From the NCBI GenBank assembly GCA_028679185.1, contig JAJRBZ010000058.1, forward strand, positions 28,620 to 92,619: a DNA stretch of 64,000 nucleotides. Reading direction: 5' to 3'. A program made the position numbers and the translations under genes. The notes under the pieces are model-generated. The model worked only from the letters and a program-made list of their open reading frames with translations. It was not told the origin of the DNA and made no database searches. Of the stretch, positions 19,580 to 28,588 are shown piece by piece. Origin of the DNA: Methanoregula sp. (GTDB lineage: Archaea > Halobacteriota > Methanomicrobia > Methanomicrobiales > Methanospirillaceae). Every line of letters begins with the position of its first letter. Positions within the stretch are counted from its first letter, which is position 1.

Positions 19580-20065
19580 ATGGCCCAATCGAACGAAGAT
19601 CCATTTATTGGCAAAAAGGCAACCCCTTTTTGTCTTCCAAATGCAGAAGAAACCATTATCTGTCTGAATAGTTTTTTGGGAAGATGGGTGGTGCTGTATT
19701 TTTACCCCCGGGATAATACACCAGGTTGCACCATAGAGGCTATGCAGTTCAACGCTGCCCTTGAGAAATTTGCGGATCTCGGTGCACAGGTAATTGGCGT
19801 AAGTGCCGATTCACCGCAGAGCCACCAGAAGTTTGCAGAGTAACATGACCTTTCCATTCTGCTCCTGTCGGATACTGAACACACGGTGCTCAAAGCCTAT
19901 GATGCGTGGAAACCAAAGACTATGTTCGGCAAAGAATTTTTCGGTACCCAGCGGGATACGTTCCTGATCGCTCCCGATGCTACGGTTGTAGCAGTCTGGC
20001 GTAAGGTTAACCCGAAAGGGCATGCGGAGGAAGTGAAGGCAGTACTACTTGAAAAAAAGGAGTGA
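19580..20065 (+). pseudogene. Peroxiredoxin (BCP/PrxQ type) interrupted by an in-frame stop
   Basis: The reading frame encodes a thiol peroxidase of the Bcp/PrxQ family: YFYPRDNTPGCTIEA with the peroxidatic cysteine C50, then SADSPQSHQKFAE. A TAA at 19841-19843 then interrupts it. Reading through in the same frame continues perfectly with HDLS, LLSDTEHTVLKAYDAW, DTFLIAPDATVV and KGHAEEVKAVLLEKKE to a TGA at 20063. The family usually has Lys at the stop position, so one A-to-T change explains it. The resolving cysteine five residues after C50 is Met, a 1-Cys type. TAA is not the pyrrolysine codon, so recoding is unlikely. A truncated 87-residue product would lack the C-terminal half. Sequencing error is the main alternative. 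Confidence 0.85.
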
Positions 20066-20145
20066 TGCATCAGGGCTCACTCCGTATTTAACAGATACCT
20101 GCACGGTTCTGACACAATCGGCAACTCCTGCCGGAATCTTTGTCA

Positions 20146-21078
20146 TTAACGATAATTTGTAATAATCAGTTCATTGATTTTCCCGCGACGTAAACTGTTA
20201 CAATTGATACTACGTGTCGCAGGAACATGTTCTATCGTGAAATCTGAATAGAGCTCATCAAAGAATGAATCATCCGGATTCTCATTCCTGGGGTCTGAAT
20301 TGCTGAGCATAATTTTTGCGCCTGTTTTATCAAGATCTTTAAAAAAATCAGCCAGTCTGCACTGGTCCTCCTCAGAAAATCCATTCCTGGAATATGAGGT
20401 GAAGGAAGAGGTAGTATTCAGGGGACGATATGGGGGATCTATATATACAAAGGTCTTATGATCAACAAATTTTTTACTTTCAGCAAAATCGCCCTGAACA
20501 ATGGTTGTCTTTTTGAGTACCTTGGCAACATCGTTCAGATTATCTTTATTAAAAATTTGAGGATTTTTGTATCTCCCGAACGGAACATTGAATTCGCCCT
20601 TCATATTTACTCTGAACAGCCCGTTATAGCAGGTATGGTTGAGAAAAATAGTCTGGGCGGCTCGTTCTATCCAGGCGGTATTGTATTTTTTATGGTTGAG
20701 ATTTGGTTTTTTCCGATTGAATTTATCCCGCACGTCATAATAAAAGAGTTTTCTGTTTTCATCATCTCTCAAAAGATATTCTGATTCGAGAGATTCTAAT
20801 GCATCGATGAGTTTTTTTATCGATTTTTTTATCACTCGATACGACAGGATCAGCTCTTCATTTATATCGAAAATGGCGCAATGGCTAAAATGATATCGCT
20901 CATTGAGATAGAAAAATACCGCTCCTCCGCCTACGAAAGGTTCAACATAATGTGTAATTTCGCCGTTATTCAGTTCTAAGGGAAGGCGTTTGCTAAACTG
21001 TGCGAGTAACTGAGTTTTACCTCCTGCCCATTTTAAGAAGGGTCGTGAACGCGATGCGAAATGCAAGTGTTTTACCAT
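20146..21078 (-). CDS. DNA adenine methyltransferase, D12 class (Dam/DpnII-like)
   Basis: The 310-residue enzyme is an N6-adenine methyltransferase of the D12 (alpha-type) class. The SAM-binding motif FLKWAGGKTQLL (14-25) and the catalytic DPPY (214-217) are in the right order, with FVGGGAVFFYLNE between them. The family includes Dam and M.DpnII/M.MjaIII, which methylate GATC; the exact target is inferred. No restriction gene follows directly, but the region upstream (21079-22203) holds short coding-like fragments. ATG 21078 gives MVKHLH; a TTG five codons earlier is possible. Confidence 0.9.
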   Translation of the reverse strand: MVKHLHFASRSRPFLKWAGGKTQLLAQFSKRLPLELNNGEITHYVEPFVGGGAVFFYLNERYHFSHCAIFDINEELILSYRVIKKSIKKLIDALESLESEYLLRDDENRKLFYYDVRDKFNRKKPNLNHKKYNTAWIERAAQTIFLNHTCYNGLFRVNMKGEFNVPFGRYKNPQIFNKDNLNDVAKVLKKTTIVQGDFAESKKFVDHKTFVYIDPPYRPLNTTSSFTSYSRNGFSEEDQCRLADFFKDLDKTGAKIMLSNSDPRNENPDDSFFDELYSDFTIEHVPATRSINCNSLRRGKINELIITNYR

Positions 21079-22203
21079 ATTCGGGAGATTCAATTACCCA
21101 TTTGGTTGTATAGAGTTATCTTTTCCATTATTGGTATAAAGCGAATTGCCAAAGAAATAAAAATTACACAAAAATCCCCGCAATACCTGAATAAATCCCA
21201 ACGTTGAAAACCTCACATCAGTTATGCCAACAGAAAATCTGGAAGATTTTTGGTTGAGCGATTTGAAAAAATACCAACAGAAGAAGAACTCTGTTTTCCT
21301 GATTTGCTTATGATAGGTATATCATATAGTGAAATATATAGTGAAATTTCAAAAACTCCACAACGCCATGAACAATCCCATCTTTTTTACTGGAGGTTTC
21401 GGTGTTTTTTCATAATTTTCCTTTTCAGGCTTAAATCAATACTCTAAACGTTTCGGTGGAATAGATTTCTTGTCCGTGTCCAATGCGTTATAATATAGTA
21501 AATCAACAGAAATAACAATCGTGAATAAGAGGCGTTTTAACCGATTGCACTTTATATATCGTCCGCTCCAGTGGAAGAAAAGGGGTATAAAAGTATTTTC
21601 AATTTGCCGGATTGTCTGACAAAACAAAATACTATGATAAAATCCCAAAAGCAGGATGCCGGCAGCAGAACTATTACCATTATTAACACCGGTATTCACC
21701 CCGATTTCAAGAAAAGAGCATCTCAGCTGATGGTATTCCAAAGGGAAGGTTACAGTTTCTTATATTCATGAATTTTTGAGGATTGTCATTCATTATAGGT
21801 ATAAGATACAGAATCGGTGAAGATCCGGTTCTTCTGAAACCGGAAGAAACAGAAAGCAATGGATGGCAGGATTATACACCAGGACCTTCCTCCTGCATCA
21901 GACAAAAAAAGGACTGTAACAGATCAATATAAATTCCCCGTTAAGTTTATACAATAAATGAATACTGTCGTACTTTTATCAGCACAAAAACCCGAATTTA
22001 TTGAATGATTTCAAAAATAACCAGATTTTCGTGGATCATGAACAGTTCCAAATGTACATACCGTTCTTTTCTGGCCTTATACCTCCACGCTTTCTTTCCG
22101 TTCGCTGCCAGTCGTCTCCATGAATACGATAGGGAGTTCAGGGTTTTTCTGTGTGGTTTACCGTTTATGATCTGACAAACCCCTGCAGAAATTGCCAACA
22201 GAT
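21079..22203. other. 1.1-kb stretch with short coding-like fragments, no intact gene
   Basis: Three fragments look like protein but are broken. At 21222-21447 one frame (MPTENLEDF) passes into another (VERFEKIPTEEELCFPDLLM) with a single shift. At 21634-21771 (+) there is TIINTGIHPDFKKRASQLMVF. At 21783-21932 (+) a 49-codon frame contains IRYRIGEDPVLLKPEETESN. Composition is AT-rich compared with flanking housekeeping genes. It lies directly upstream of the orphan Dam-type methylase, so it may be the remains of its partner, but no restriction enzyme motif is recognisable. Confidence 0.45.
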
Positions 22204-23718
22204 ATGTATGATGTGGAACGAATCTCCTTTAAAACCACCATGAAAACCCGCCGCTTTGTTGATCTGAAAGTTATCGCTGTAAATGCGATGAGGAAATATG
22301 GTTTTGAACCAATGTTTCCGAATTCCGTAATCCAGGAAGTTAATGCAATAAAGGAAATACCGCATCCCGACAGCCAGAAAAATATCAAAGACCTGCGTAT
22401 GCTCCTCTGGTCATCAATAGACAATCATGACTCCATGGACCTTGACCAGATGGAATTTTGCGAAAACGGGAAAAACGGTGAGATTCAAATAAAGATTGCC
22501 ATCGCCGACGTTGATGTTTACGTCCAGAAAAAATCGTATACTGACCAGCATGCAGCCCATAACGGAACATCGGTCTACACCGGCATTGAAACCTTCCCCA
22601 TGCTGCCTGACAAGCTGTCGAAAGGGATTACATCCCTTCTGCCGGGTCATGACCATATTGCGATTGTTATTGAATTCGTGGTCCTTCCGAACGGCGATGT
22701 TCATCATGGTGATGTATTCAGGGCAATTGTGTCCAATAAAGCAAAACTCATTTATGAAGAAGTCGGAGACTGGCTTGAGGGGTCTTCACCCATACCCCAA
22801 GCTGTCCGGAACGTACCAGGGCTAACAGAACAACTTTACCTGCAAACCGAGGCAATCAAACGTCTGAAAAGAAGCCGGAGGGAGCAGGGGGCACTTGAAT
22901 TAAACACTATTGAAGCCGAGGCGGTTGCGGAGGAGGGTGTGGTGAGGGAACTTGTCATCCAGAGGCAGAACATGGCACGATGTCTGATTGAGGAGTTTAT
23001 GGTCGCAGCCAATGGAACCATGGTAAGCTATCTCGGTGAAGCCGGTATACCCATGATACAGCGTGTCGTTCGCGTACCAAAATATTGGGATGAGATCGTC
23101 ATTACTGCTGCAACATATGGTGAAACACTGCCTGCTGAACCGGATGCAAAAGCACTCGCAAAATTTCTCATCAGGCAAAAAGCAGCTGATCCCGATCGTT
23201 TTCCTGACCTGTCACTTACCGTAATCAAACTCCTGGGACCAGGAGAATATATGATGCTTGAACCAGGCAATGAGCCATACGGCCACTTCAGCCTCGCCGT
23301 TACTGATTACACACATGCCACTGCTCCGAACAGACGTTATGTTGATCTTATCAATCAACGGCTCATAAAGTCGGTCCTCGACCGGATGCCCAGTCCTTAC
23401 ACAAAGCAGGAACTGATTGACCTGTCTGCATGGCTTACAAGCCGGGAGAAGGGGTCAAAGAAAGTTGAACGCTTTATGCGCAAAGCCGCAGCCGCCGTGC
23501 TGCTTCAGGAAATGACAGGTAAAACCTTTGATGCACTGGTAACAGGTGCGTCAGAAAAGGGAACCTATGTCAGGCTCATCACACCACCTGCCGAGGGCAG
23601 GATCATGCAGGGTGAACATGGTCTCAGAGTTGGTCAGAAAGTTCGCGTCCGCCTGTTAAAGACGGATCCATATAATGGTTACATCGACTTTGCATGCATC
23701 GGGAGGGAAAAAAGATAA
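22204..23718 (+). CDS. RNase II/R-family (RNB) exoribonuclease
   Basis: The 504-residue protein is a 3'-5' exoribonuclease of the RNB family. The catalytic cluster SIDNHDSMDLDQ supplies D73, D79 and D81; the fourth aspartate of E. coli RNase R is Q82 here, as in the IDN..S.DLDQ subgroup. The core runs to about residue 430 with the conserved HATAPNRRYVDLINQRL. A C-terminal S1-like barrel (about 435-500) binds RNA. N-terminal cold-shock domains are absent, and only a 60-residue helical leader precedes the core. RNB enzymes are patchy in archaea, which mostly use the exosome. Start ATG 22204 is chosen; upstream TTG is possible. Confidence 0.88.
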   Translation: MYDVERISFKTTMKTRRFVDLKVIAVNAMRKYGFEPMFPNSVIQEVNAIKEIPHPDSQKNIKDLRMLLWSSIDNHDSMDLDQMEFCENGKNGEIQIKIAIADVDVYVQKKSYTDQHAAHNGTSVYTGIETFPMLPDKLSKGITSLLPGHDHIAIVIEFVVLPNGDVHHGDVFRAIVSNKAKLIYEEVGDWLEGSSPIPQAVRNVPGLTEQLYLQTEAIKRLKRSRREQGALELNTIEAEAVAEEGVVRELVIQRQNMARCLIEEFMVAANGTMVSYLGEAGIPMIQRVVRVPKYWDEIVITAATYGETLPAEPDAKALAKFLIRQKAADPDRFPDLSLTVIKLLGPGEYMMLEPGNEPYGHFSLAVTDYTHATAPNRRYVDLINQRLIKSVLDRMPSPYTKQELIDLSAWLTSREKGSKKVERFMRKAAAAVLLQEMTGKTFDALVTGASEKGTYVRLITPPAEGRIMQGEHGLRVGQKVRVRLLKTDPYNGYIDFACIGREKR

Positions 23719-23874
23719 AAATCTCCCTGTAGTAAATATTCGCGATCAGTAAGAAAGCGACGGAAAAGCTTTTCCGCGTTCACTATATTCATCCTGATTT
23801 CCTGCCTGTTTCCATTGTGGTTCCAGTTTCTGCAGCCAGGGAGAGTTCTGATGATACATTATTACAACAGGTAG

Positions 23875-24282
23875 GGCGCAAATACTCTTTACTATATTTG
23901 GCTGACCAGAATGTTCAGCATGACCGGAAAGGCCGGAGACCAGCCCCAGTTATCATGGCTTTCAAAAGCGTATTCAGCAGGAACCACCTGAAGACCATAT
24001 ACAATTGGATCATATGTAGTCAATAATGGCAATGGCCGCACAATACGGGACGATATTGCACTTTCTACTCCCGAGCTGTCGAACACCAATTATTATGCTC
24101 TTGTTACTACAGATTCAGAAGGACGTGCAGTGGTTGCTTTCCAGACATCTTCCAGCACCTCAATCAGAACAGTCTCCTTCAAAGTTGAGTGTCCCCGGAC
24201 TGCTGCCAGGGTTGATTACAGGATTGTGCCCGGTATCGTTATTGAATCGGTAGAATATTATAAAAAAATTACGAGAAGATAG
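23875..24282 (+). pseudogene. Decayed fragment of a probable surface/secreted protein
   Basis: One frame between the stops at 23872 and 24280 reads as continuous protein apart from a TGA at 23989. Before it stand GANTLYYIWLTRMFS and QPQLSWLSKAYSAGTT; after it 96 open codons give RPYTIGSYVVNNGNG, NTNYYALVTTDSEGRAVVAF and RTVSFKVECP. The Tyr/Thr/Asn-rich strands and the YTIGSYVV phrase resemble repeats of Methanomicrobia surface proteins (PGF-type or DUF3821-like), which is only a resemblance. No start codon or ribosome-binding site is present. The 3' end overlaps that of the TerB gene by 14 bp. Confidence 0.5.
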
Positions 24283-24682
24283 AGAAGTCGTTCTTGATTG
24301 CGATTACATCAATGATGGGTGCAAGTTTTGCCTCAGAGACACCAAACTTGTCCATGTACATCTGGAGGATTTTCTTTTCCTGACCAGCGAGCACGCCATC
24401 TGACATCGCAAGATCGCACAGGATAGCAAGAGTCGAGATCTTCTGCTTTTCATCAAGGACGTTTGCCACCAGATCGATAACACCGGGGAACGGATTTGCC
24501 TTCATGACCTGCATCGCAGTATCGATGGATTTACGGTCATTGCGGACTATCTTGGCAAGGTCGTTGAGTTCTGCTTCATCGATTACGCCATCGGCCGCAA
24601 TAACGGTAATAGCAGAGAGCACAAGCGCTGATTTTGGCGTAAGTGTTGCCGGTTTCCCGGTAAGTTTGTCAAAAATTCCCAT
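24269..24682 (-). CDS. TerB-family protein
   Basis: The 137-residue all-helical protein matches the TerB tellurite-resistance domain: KSALVLSAITVIAADGVIDEAELNDLAKI in the first half and ILCDLAMSDGVLAGQEKKIL in the second, two EF-hand-like acidic repeats (A-x-D-G-x-[IL]) that bind divalent metal in TerB. No other ter gene is near, so a tellurite role is not supported; stand-alone TerB proteins are common stress or membrane-associated factors. ATG 24682 has AAGGGG about 8 nt upstream and was preferred to the frame's upstream GTG/ATG. Confidence 0.85.
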   Translation of the reverse strand: MGIFDKLTGKPATLTPKSALVLSAITVIAADGVIDEAELNDLAKIVRNDRKSIDTAMQVMKANPFPGVIDLVANVLDEKQKISTLAILCDLAMSDGVLAGQEKKILQMYMDKFGVSEAKLAPIIDVIAIKNDFSIFS

Positions 24683-24844
24683 AGATAAACCCCTTTTATG
24701 GATTTCTATACTATTTTCTGGCATGAGATAATTGAATTTTCGGTAAAGTTATTATTTGAGTGTTATTTTTTCGATTATCTTCTCTTATTAATATCAGACA
24801 GCCACATTATACTATATTAAAAAAATCCGGATCCTTTCACTCCC

Positions 24845-25354
24845 ATGTCCCTGAATGCAAACAATAATTATCCATGTGCCTGCGAAAAAGAGACCGATAC
24901 GATCCAGAGATTCTTCCGTCGCCCGTTTTTCCTGAGTGCCACTATAGGCATCCCTTTTTGTATATTTAAGCTCCTTTTTGGTTTCACCGCTATTCGAAAG
25001 GGTGAGCCGGACAATCTTGTATTATGGGTCTTTGGGGTACTGGTTATCTTCTGGGCAACTACCGATCTCCTTATGAATGCCGGGCGATCAGCACTTGACC
25101 TCCTTCACCGTACGGCTCGGTTCGAATATTGCATAATCGCCCAAGCCGGCCGTATTTTCCAGAAGCCAATGGTTTTTCTTGCGATCGATACTCTGCTCAC
25201 ATTCGTGATCGTCTGTGCCATGCTCTGGTCGGGATGGATCACACAACTCACCGCTTATGAATCATACCTATGGTATTCTGCCACAACCATGAACCTGATC
25301 AGTCTCTCGCTGGTAACTGTTTATAATGAGATAACGCTCTATAATAACGGGTAA
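24845..25354 (+). CDS. Predicted multi-pass membrane protein, unknown function
   Basis: The 169-residue protein starts with a Cys-containing hydrophilic stretch (residues 1-25). It then shows about four membrane segments near 30-50, 60-80, 115-135 and 140-160, with a conserved-looking cytosolic loop RSALDLLHRTARFEY between the second and third. No transporter or enzyme motif is visible and I do not recognise the family. It is followed after about 90 nt by the remains of another membrane-protein gene on the same strand. Confidence 0.65.
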   Translation: MSLNANNNYPCACEKETDTIQRFFRRPFFLSATIGIPFCIFKLLFGFTAIRKGEPDNLVLWVFGVLVIFWATTDLLMNAGRSALDLLHRTARFEYCIIAQAGRIFQKPMVFLAIDTLLTFVIVCAMLWSGWITQLTAYESYLWYSATTMNLISLSLVTVYNEITLYNNG

Positions 25355-25442
25355 CAATAACAATGAACGGTTCTGCCATTTAACTCAATTACATAAAAAT
25401 TCGATCTCTTCAATACAACTCTTTTTCAGATCTTTCCTGACA

Positions 25443-25900
25443 ATGATACGACATAATCCGTTTAGCTGAATCTTCCTGGAGCCGGCGTCTCATAGCTGCA
25501 CTGCTTAGCTGGCTTGTACCATTCTTTGCCTATTCTTCAAACCAATTATAATCGTTGTCGCAACTATGACCTTTGCGATTCTTATGTTTTTGGTTCTTCA
25601 GTCCGTTTTCGATCGTTTATTCCTGCAAAGCAATCATTTCCGTGCTTATATGGCTTGTCCTTACCGGGATACGTTATTCCACCGCGTCTGTCAGTCTGTT
25701 TGGATGGCTCTTTCGATTATGTAATCCATATTGGACTGCGCTATCTGATGATCCCGGTATTGGTGATTGCAGCAGGAATTATTACTTATGAAGCGGTTCT
25801 GCGACACAAACCTTCTCATACCAGCTGGGGAGAGTTCCTTGATTCCAAATACTATACCTGCTGCTATGGAGAGGTTCTTAAGCTGAAGCAGCGTATATAG
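25443..25900 (+). pseudogene. Membrane protein gene broken by frameshifts
   Basis: Four in-order fragments on one strand lie in changing frames. MIRHNPFS (from ATG 25443) is followed one base later by ESSWSRRLIAALLSWLVPF, then FKPIIIVVATMTFAILMFLVLQSVFDRLF to a TAA at 25722, then IGLRYLMIPVLVIAAGIITYE and EFLDSKYYTCCYGEVLKLKQRI to the stop at 25898. Each part has membrane-protein character and the pieces join in a natural order, so at least three indels are needed. The sum is about 150 residues with three to four membrane segments. Sequencing error could explain one shift but hardly all. Confidence 0.6.
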
Positions 25901-25919
25901 TGACACAGTTTTTGACTGT

Positions 25920-26120
25920 ATGAGTAATACTATGTTTGGATCAAACAATTTTGGCGGCTCCAGAAACTTTGGCGGCCCAAGGGACTCCGGTCCACGAGAA
26001 ATGACGAAAGTAACCTGTTCAGACTGCGGCAAAGAATGCGAAGTGCCATTCAAGCCAACCGAGGGCAGGCCAGTATATTGCAGGGATTGCCTGCCGAAAC
26101 ACCGGAAACCCCGGTTCTGA
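25920..26120 (+). CDS. Small CxxC zinc-ribbon protein
   Basis: The 66-residue protein has a Gly/Phe/Arg-rich head (residues 1-27) and a zinc ribbon: CSDCGKECEVPFKP...GRPVYCRDC. The four ligand cysteines are two CxxC pairs plus one extra Cys, the pattern of the CxxC-x-CxxC small archaeal zinc-binding domain (zf-Tbcl-like). These proteins are thought to bind nucleic acid or partner proteins; function is unknown. It starts with ATG 25920, 20 nt after the decayed membrane gene. Confidence 0.8.
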   Translation: MSNTMFGSNNFGGSRNFGGPRDSGPREMTKVTCSDCGKECEVPFKPTEGRPVYCRDCLPKHRKPRF

Positions 26121-26352
26121 TTTCATAATTTTTTTTATTTTTTCTCATTATCCTTCACTTCTTTGGCTGGCAGCATACTGCTATGTATAAAGTGTTTCAA
26201 TTTCCGTTTCCACCGCCAGATTCTGCTCAAAATCCCTGCGAGGTAAACCGGAAAAACAAAATGCGGGGAAATTACGATCCGGTTCAATTCACGTCTGTTC
26301 AACAACGCACTTATTTTGTATTATTGATCGCAACCTGTAAATTATTTTATTT

Positions 26353-26838
26353 TTACCTGGCATCATCCCCCAGTGCTTCCCTGCTCCGCATCTGGTAGAG
26401 AACCATTGGGTCCATTTCCTTATAAGCGTCCCGGGCAGTCCGCATGATAACATTGGCAACGCCACTGTTCACAATCATTTTCGAGCACAGGAAACACGGC
26501 CAGATCTGGGTCAGCTCATCTGTCTCAACTTCAAAACCGGCAAGGTAGAGCGTACATCCCCGTGCATTTTTACCTGCCTGGAGGAGAGCATTCATTTCCG
26601 CATGAACACTCCGGCACCGCTCGTAATTGGAGCCTGATGGAATATTATGATCCTTTCGCCAGCACGTATTAAGTTCTGTACAATCCATCTGCTTACGTGG
26701 GGCACCAGTATATCCGGTGGAAACGATCGTATTATACTCATCAACAATAATCGCACCGAAATTACGCCGAAGACAGGTGCCCTGATGTGCACACCGTATT
26801 GCCAGATCCAGAAAATAGTGATGCCTGTTGGTTCGCAT
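26353..26838 (-). CDS. dCMP/cytidine deaminase family protein
   Basis: The 161-residue zinc-dependent deaminase carries the metal motif H79-A-E81 (SVHAEMNALL) and P-C-x2-C (WPCFLC, C115 and C118). The extra Cys-rich insert (CTELNTCWRKDHNIPSGSNYERC) is the second zinc site of ComEB/dCMP deaminases. Substrate is probably dCMP, giving dUMP for thymidylate synthesis, but related proteins act on other nucleotides. It is monocistronic with no clear ribosome-binding site. Confidence 0.87.
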   Translation of the reverse strand: MRTNRHHYFLDLAIRCAHQGTCLRRNFGAIIVDEYNTIVSTGYTGAPRKQMDCTELNTCWRKDHNIPSGSNYERCRSVHAEMNALLQAGKNARGCTLYLAGFEVETDELTQIWPCFLCSKMIVNSGVANVIMRTARDAYKEMDPMVLYQMRSREALGDDAR

Positions 26839-26959
26839 AAAAAGAGTGTATGGAAAAACCCGGTATTAAAGAAGCATGGTTTATCGTGTACTCTTACTTT
26901 CACACTCCACAAGGATTAATCCAATATATTCTATCATTTATGTAGGTATGGTGTAAGAT

Positions 26960-27430
26960 ATGGAAGGTATATCAATCGTAGAAGTCCCATCCCAGCAGGT
27001 GCTTGGGATAAAAATGACCGGAACCTATATGCTGATCCCTGAACTGCTGATGAAGATCTATGAATTCACGGTCAAAAAGAAGGTCGGGATCAGCGGACCT
27101 CCGGTCTTTCTTTGCCACGAGATTTCTCCCGAAGCAGTTATGGAGGCAAACGAGAAAGGAACCGCCACCGTTGAGGTAGCGTGGCCTGTTTTTGGGATCG
27201 TAAAGGGCACAAGGGAGATTAAAGTCTACAAGCTTCCCGGAGGTAAAATGGTACATACAGTTCATAAAGGACCGTACGAATCCTGTGAGCCAACGTATCT
27301 CAAGCTATTTGCCTGGATAAAAGAAAAAGGCCTCAAGATATCCGGTCCAATCCGTGAGGTGTATCCCAACGATCCACGGCAGGTGAAACCTGAAGAGATC
27401 ATCACCGAGATCTTTGTACCTGTCCAGTGA
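26960..27430 (+). CDS. GyrI-like/SOUL effector-binding domain protein
   Basis: The 156-residue protein is a stand-alone AraC effector-binding (GyrI-like) domain, the fold that binds small hydrophobic or cationic ligands. Visible hallmarks are VEVPSQQVLGIKMTG at the start, the KMVHTVHKGPYESCEPTYLKLFAWIKEKGLKISGP segment in the middle of the second half, and YPNDPRQVKPEEIITEIFVPV at the end. The KGPYE...WIKEKGL pattern is classical. No DNA-binding domain is attached, so it is not itself a regulator. Ligand is unknown. Confidence 0.85.
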   Translation: MEGISIVEVPSQQVLGIKMTGTYMLIPELLMKIYEFTVKKKVGISGPPVFLCHEISPEAVMEANEKGTATVEVAWPVFGIVKGTREIKVYKLPGGKMVHTVHKGPYESCEPTYLKLFAWIKEKGLKISGPIREVYPNDPRQVKPEEIITEIFVPVQ

Positions 27431-27500
27431 ACTTTTTTCCCTTTTTCCCTTTCCTCTTGCATCACGATACTTTTGTATGGGAAATAAATATCCTTTTAAT

Positions 27501-27779
27501 TCATGCATACATGAGAAACCAGATAAACAGGACAATGTGCAGAATTGCAAATACCGGCACGAGATAAAATTTCAGTTGCCAGGTCTTATGCCGGAGCAGG
27601 TGCATTGCAGCACAGGCTCCAAAGGGCCCGAACAGGGCAAAAAAAAGTAACCGGCTTTTTGGAGTTCTCCAAGCGTTTTTCTGTGCCGCGATTTTATCTT
27701 GGACATAGAAGAACATTACCATTCCATTGAGAAATGCATAGATTGCTAGAATTAATACAGAATCCGAAATTTTTATCAT
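27501..27779 (-). CDS. DUF1294 family small membrane protein
   Basis: The 92-residue protein has three to four membrane segments and the DUF1294 pattern: YVQDKIAAQKNAWRTPKSRLLFFALFGPFGACAAMHLLRHKT. The DK..A....WR.P, GG/GP..GA and RHKT signatures define the family, whose function is unknown. It sits alone between two genes. A start at 27779 gives MIKISDSVL. Confidence 0.8.
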   Translation of the reverse strand: MIKISDSVLILAIYAFLNGMVMFFYVQDKIAAQKNAWRTPKSRLLFFALFGPFGACAAMHLLRHKTWQLKFYLVPVFAILHIVLFIWFLMYA

Positions 27780-27949
27780 TCCTGTTGAAAACGGCTTTTT
27801 CCCTATTCTGTGTATTTAAGCGCCTGGATTCTATAAGACTTCAGGAGAAAAGATAGACATAGTATCCCGTGGGTACAAGAAAATGGTCTGAACATTATGA
27901 AAAATTTCAGAACCTATGGGCAGGAACCTTATACCGTCCAATTGATTCA

Positions 27950-28468
27950 CTATTGCAGATAAAAACGCCATGTACAGAACATATCCTGTGGATGTGGATC
28001 TGGAGGAGCAAAGAGACATTCCACACAAATCCGGGGATCAATCTCATGAGCAAAACCGGTAAATTCAGCACGGTGCATTTCCCGACAGACATATTCTCCT
28101 AATCCCCGCCTGAGCCGGGCTTCCTGCGTCGGGCATGAAGGCACAGAAAGGAGTACCTCACCATCCCGTTCCTCAATATCATATCCCACTATAATCGCCC
28201 ATGGGAAATGACGGAGTGCCTTGACAAAACCCGAGAGGCCTTTTTCAGTAATATTGAATCGCTCCACAATATCTTTTGCCGCCATCCCGGCTACACGGCC
28301 CCATACCTGTTCATTGACTTTTTCTGCGACCGGCTGGCCAAACTGTTCGGCAATATAGATAAACCAGAATGCGTCAACAACCCGATAATGCCAGAGAAGA
28401 AATTCAAGATAACCGTGTTTATCTTCATCGGTCATCCCGTCGAATATTTCAAGATTCATAATACTCAT
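27950..28468 (-). CDS. DUF6125-like cytosolic protein
   Basis: The protein has about 172 residues and no membrane segment or signal. It contains [21 protein letters not shown], a central helical region ([25 protein letters not shown]) and a C-terminal Cys pair in [23 protein letters not shown]. The pattern fits a group of methanogen/anaerobe proteins (DUF6125) with distant similarity to L-2-amino-thiazoline-4-carboxylate hydrolase-like proteins; this is a recollection of the family, not a search. ATG 28468 or 28459 are both possible starts. Confidence 0.7.
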   Translation of the reverse strand: MSIMNLEIFDGMTDEDKHGYLEFLLWHYRVVDAFWFIYIAEQFGQPVAEKVNEQVWGRVAGMAAKDIVERFNITEKGLSGFVKALRHFPWAIIVGYDIEERDGEVLLSVPSCPTQEARLRRGLGEYVCREMHRAEFTGFAHEIDPRICVECLFAPPDPHPQDMFCTWRFYLQ

Positions 28469-28588
28469 ATTCAATGTCTGTGAGAAATAGAATAAATCAA
28501 TATATAAAAGTAATTTGTTTGACTGCCAAAAAGTATAGTTTATAAGATTTAAACATGTATCAAATCAATCCTAATCAAGAGGACATTC

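Noticed and set aside
19841-19843. Stop codon in the peroxiredoxin as a pyrrolysine or selenocysteine site
   Set aside because: The codon is TAA. Pyrrolysine uses TAG and selenocysteine TGA, so recoding is not supported.
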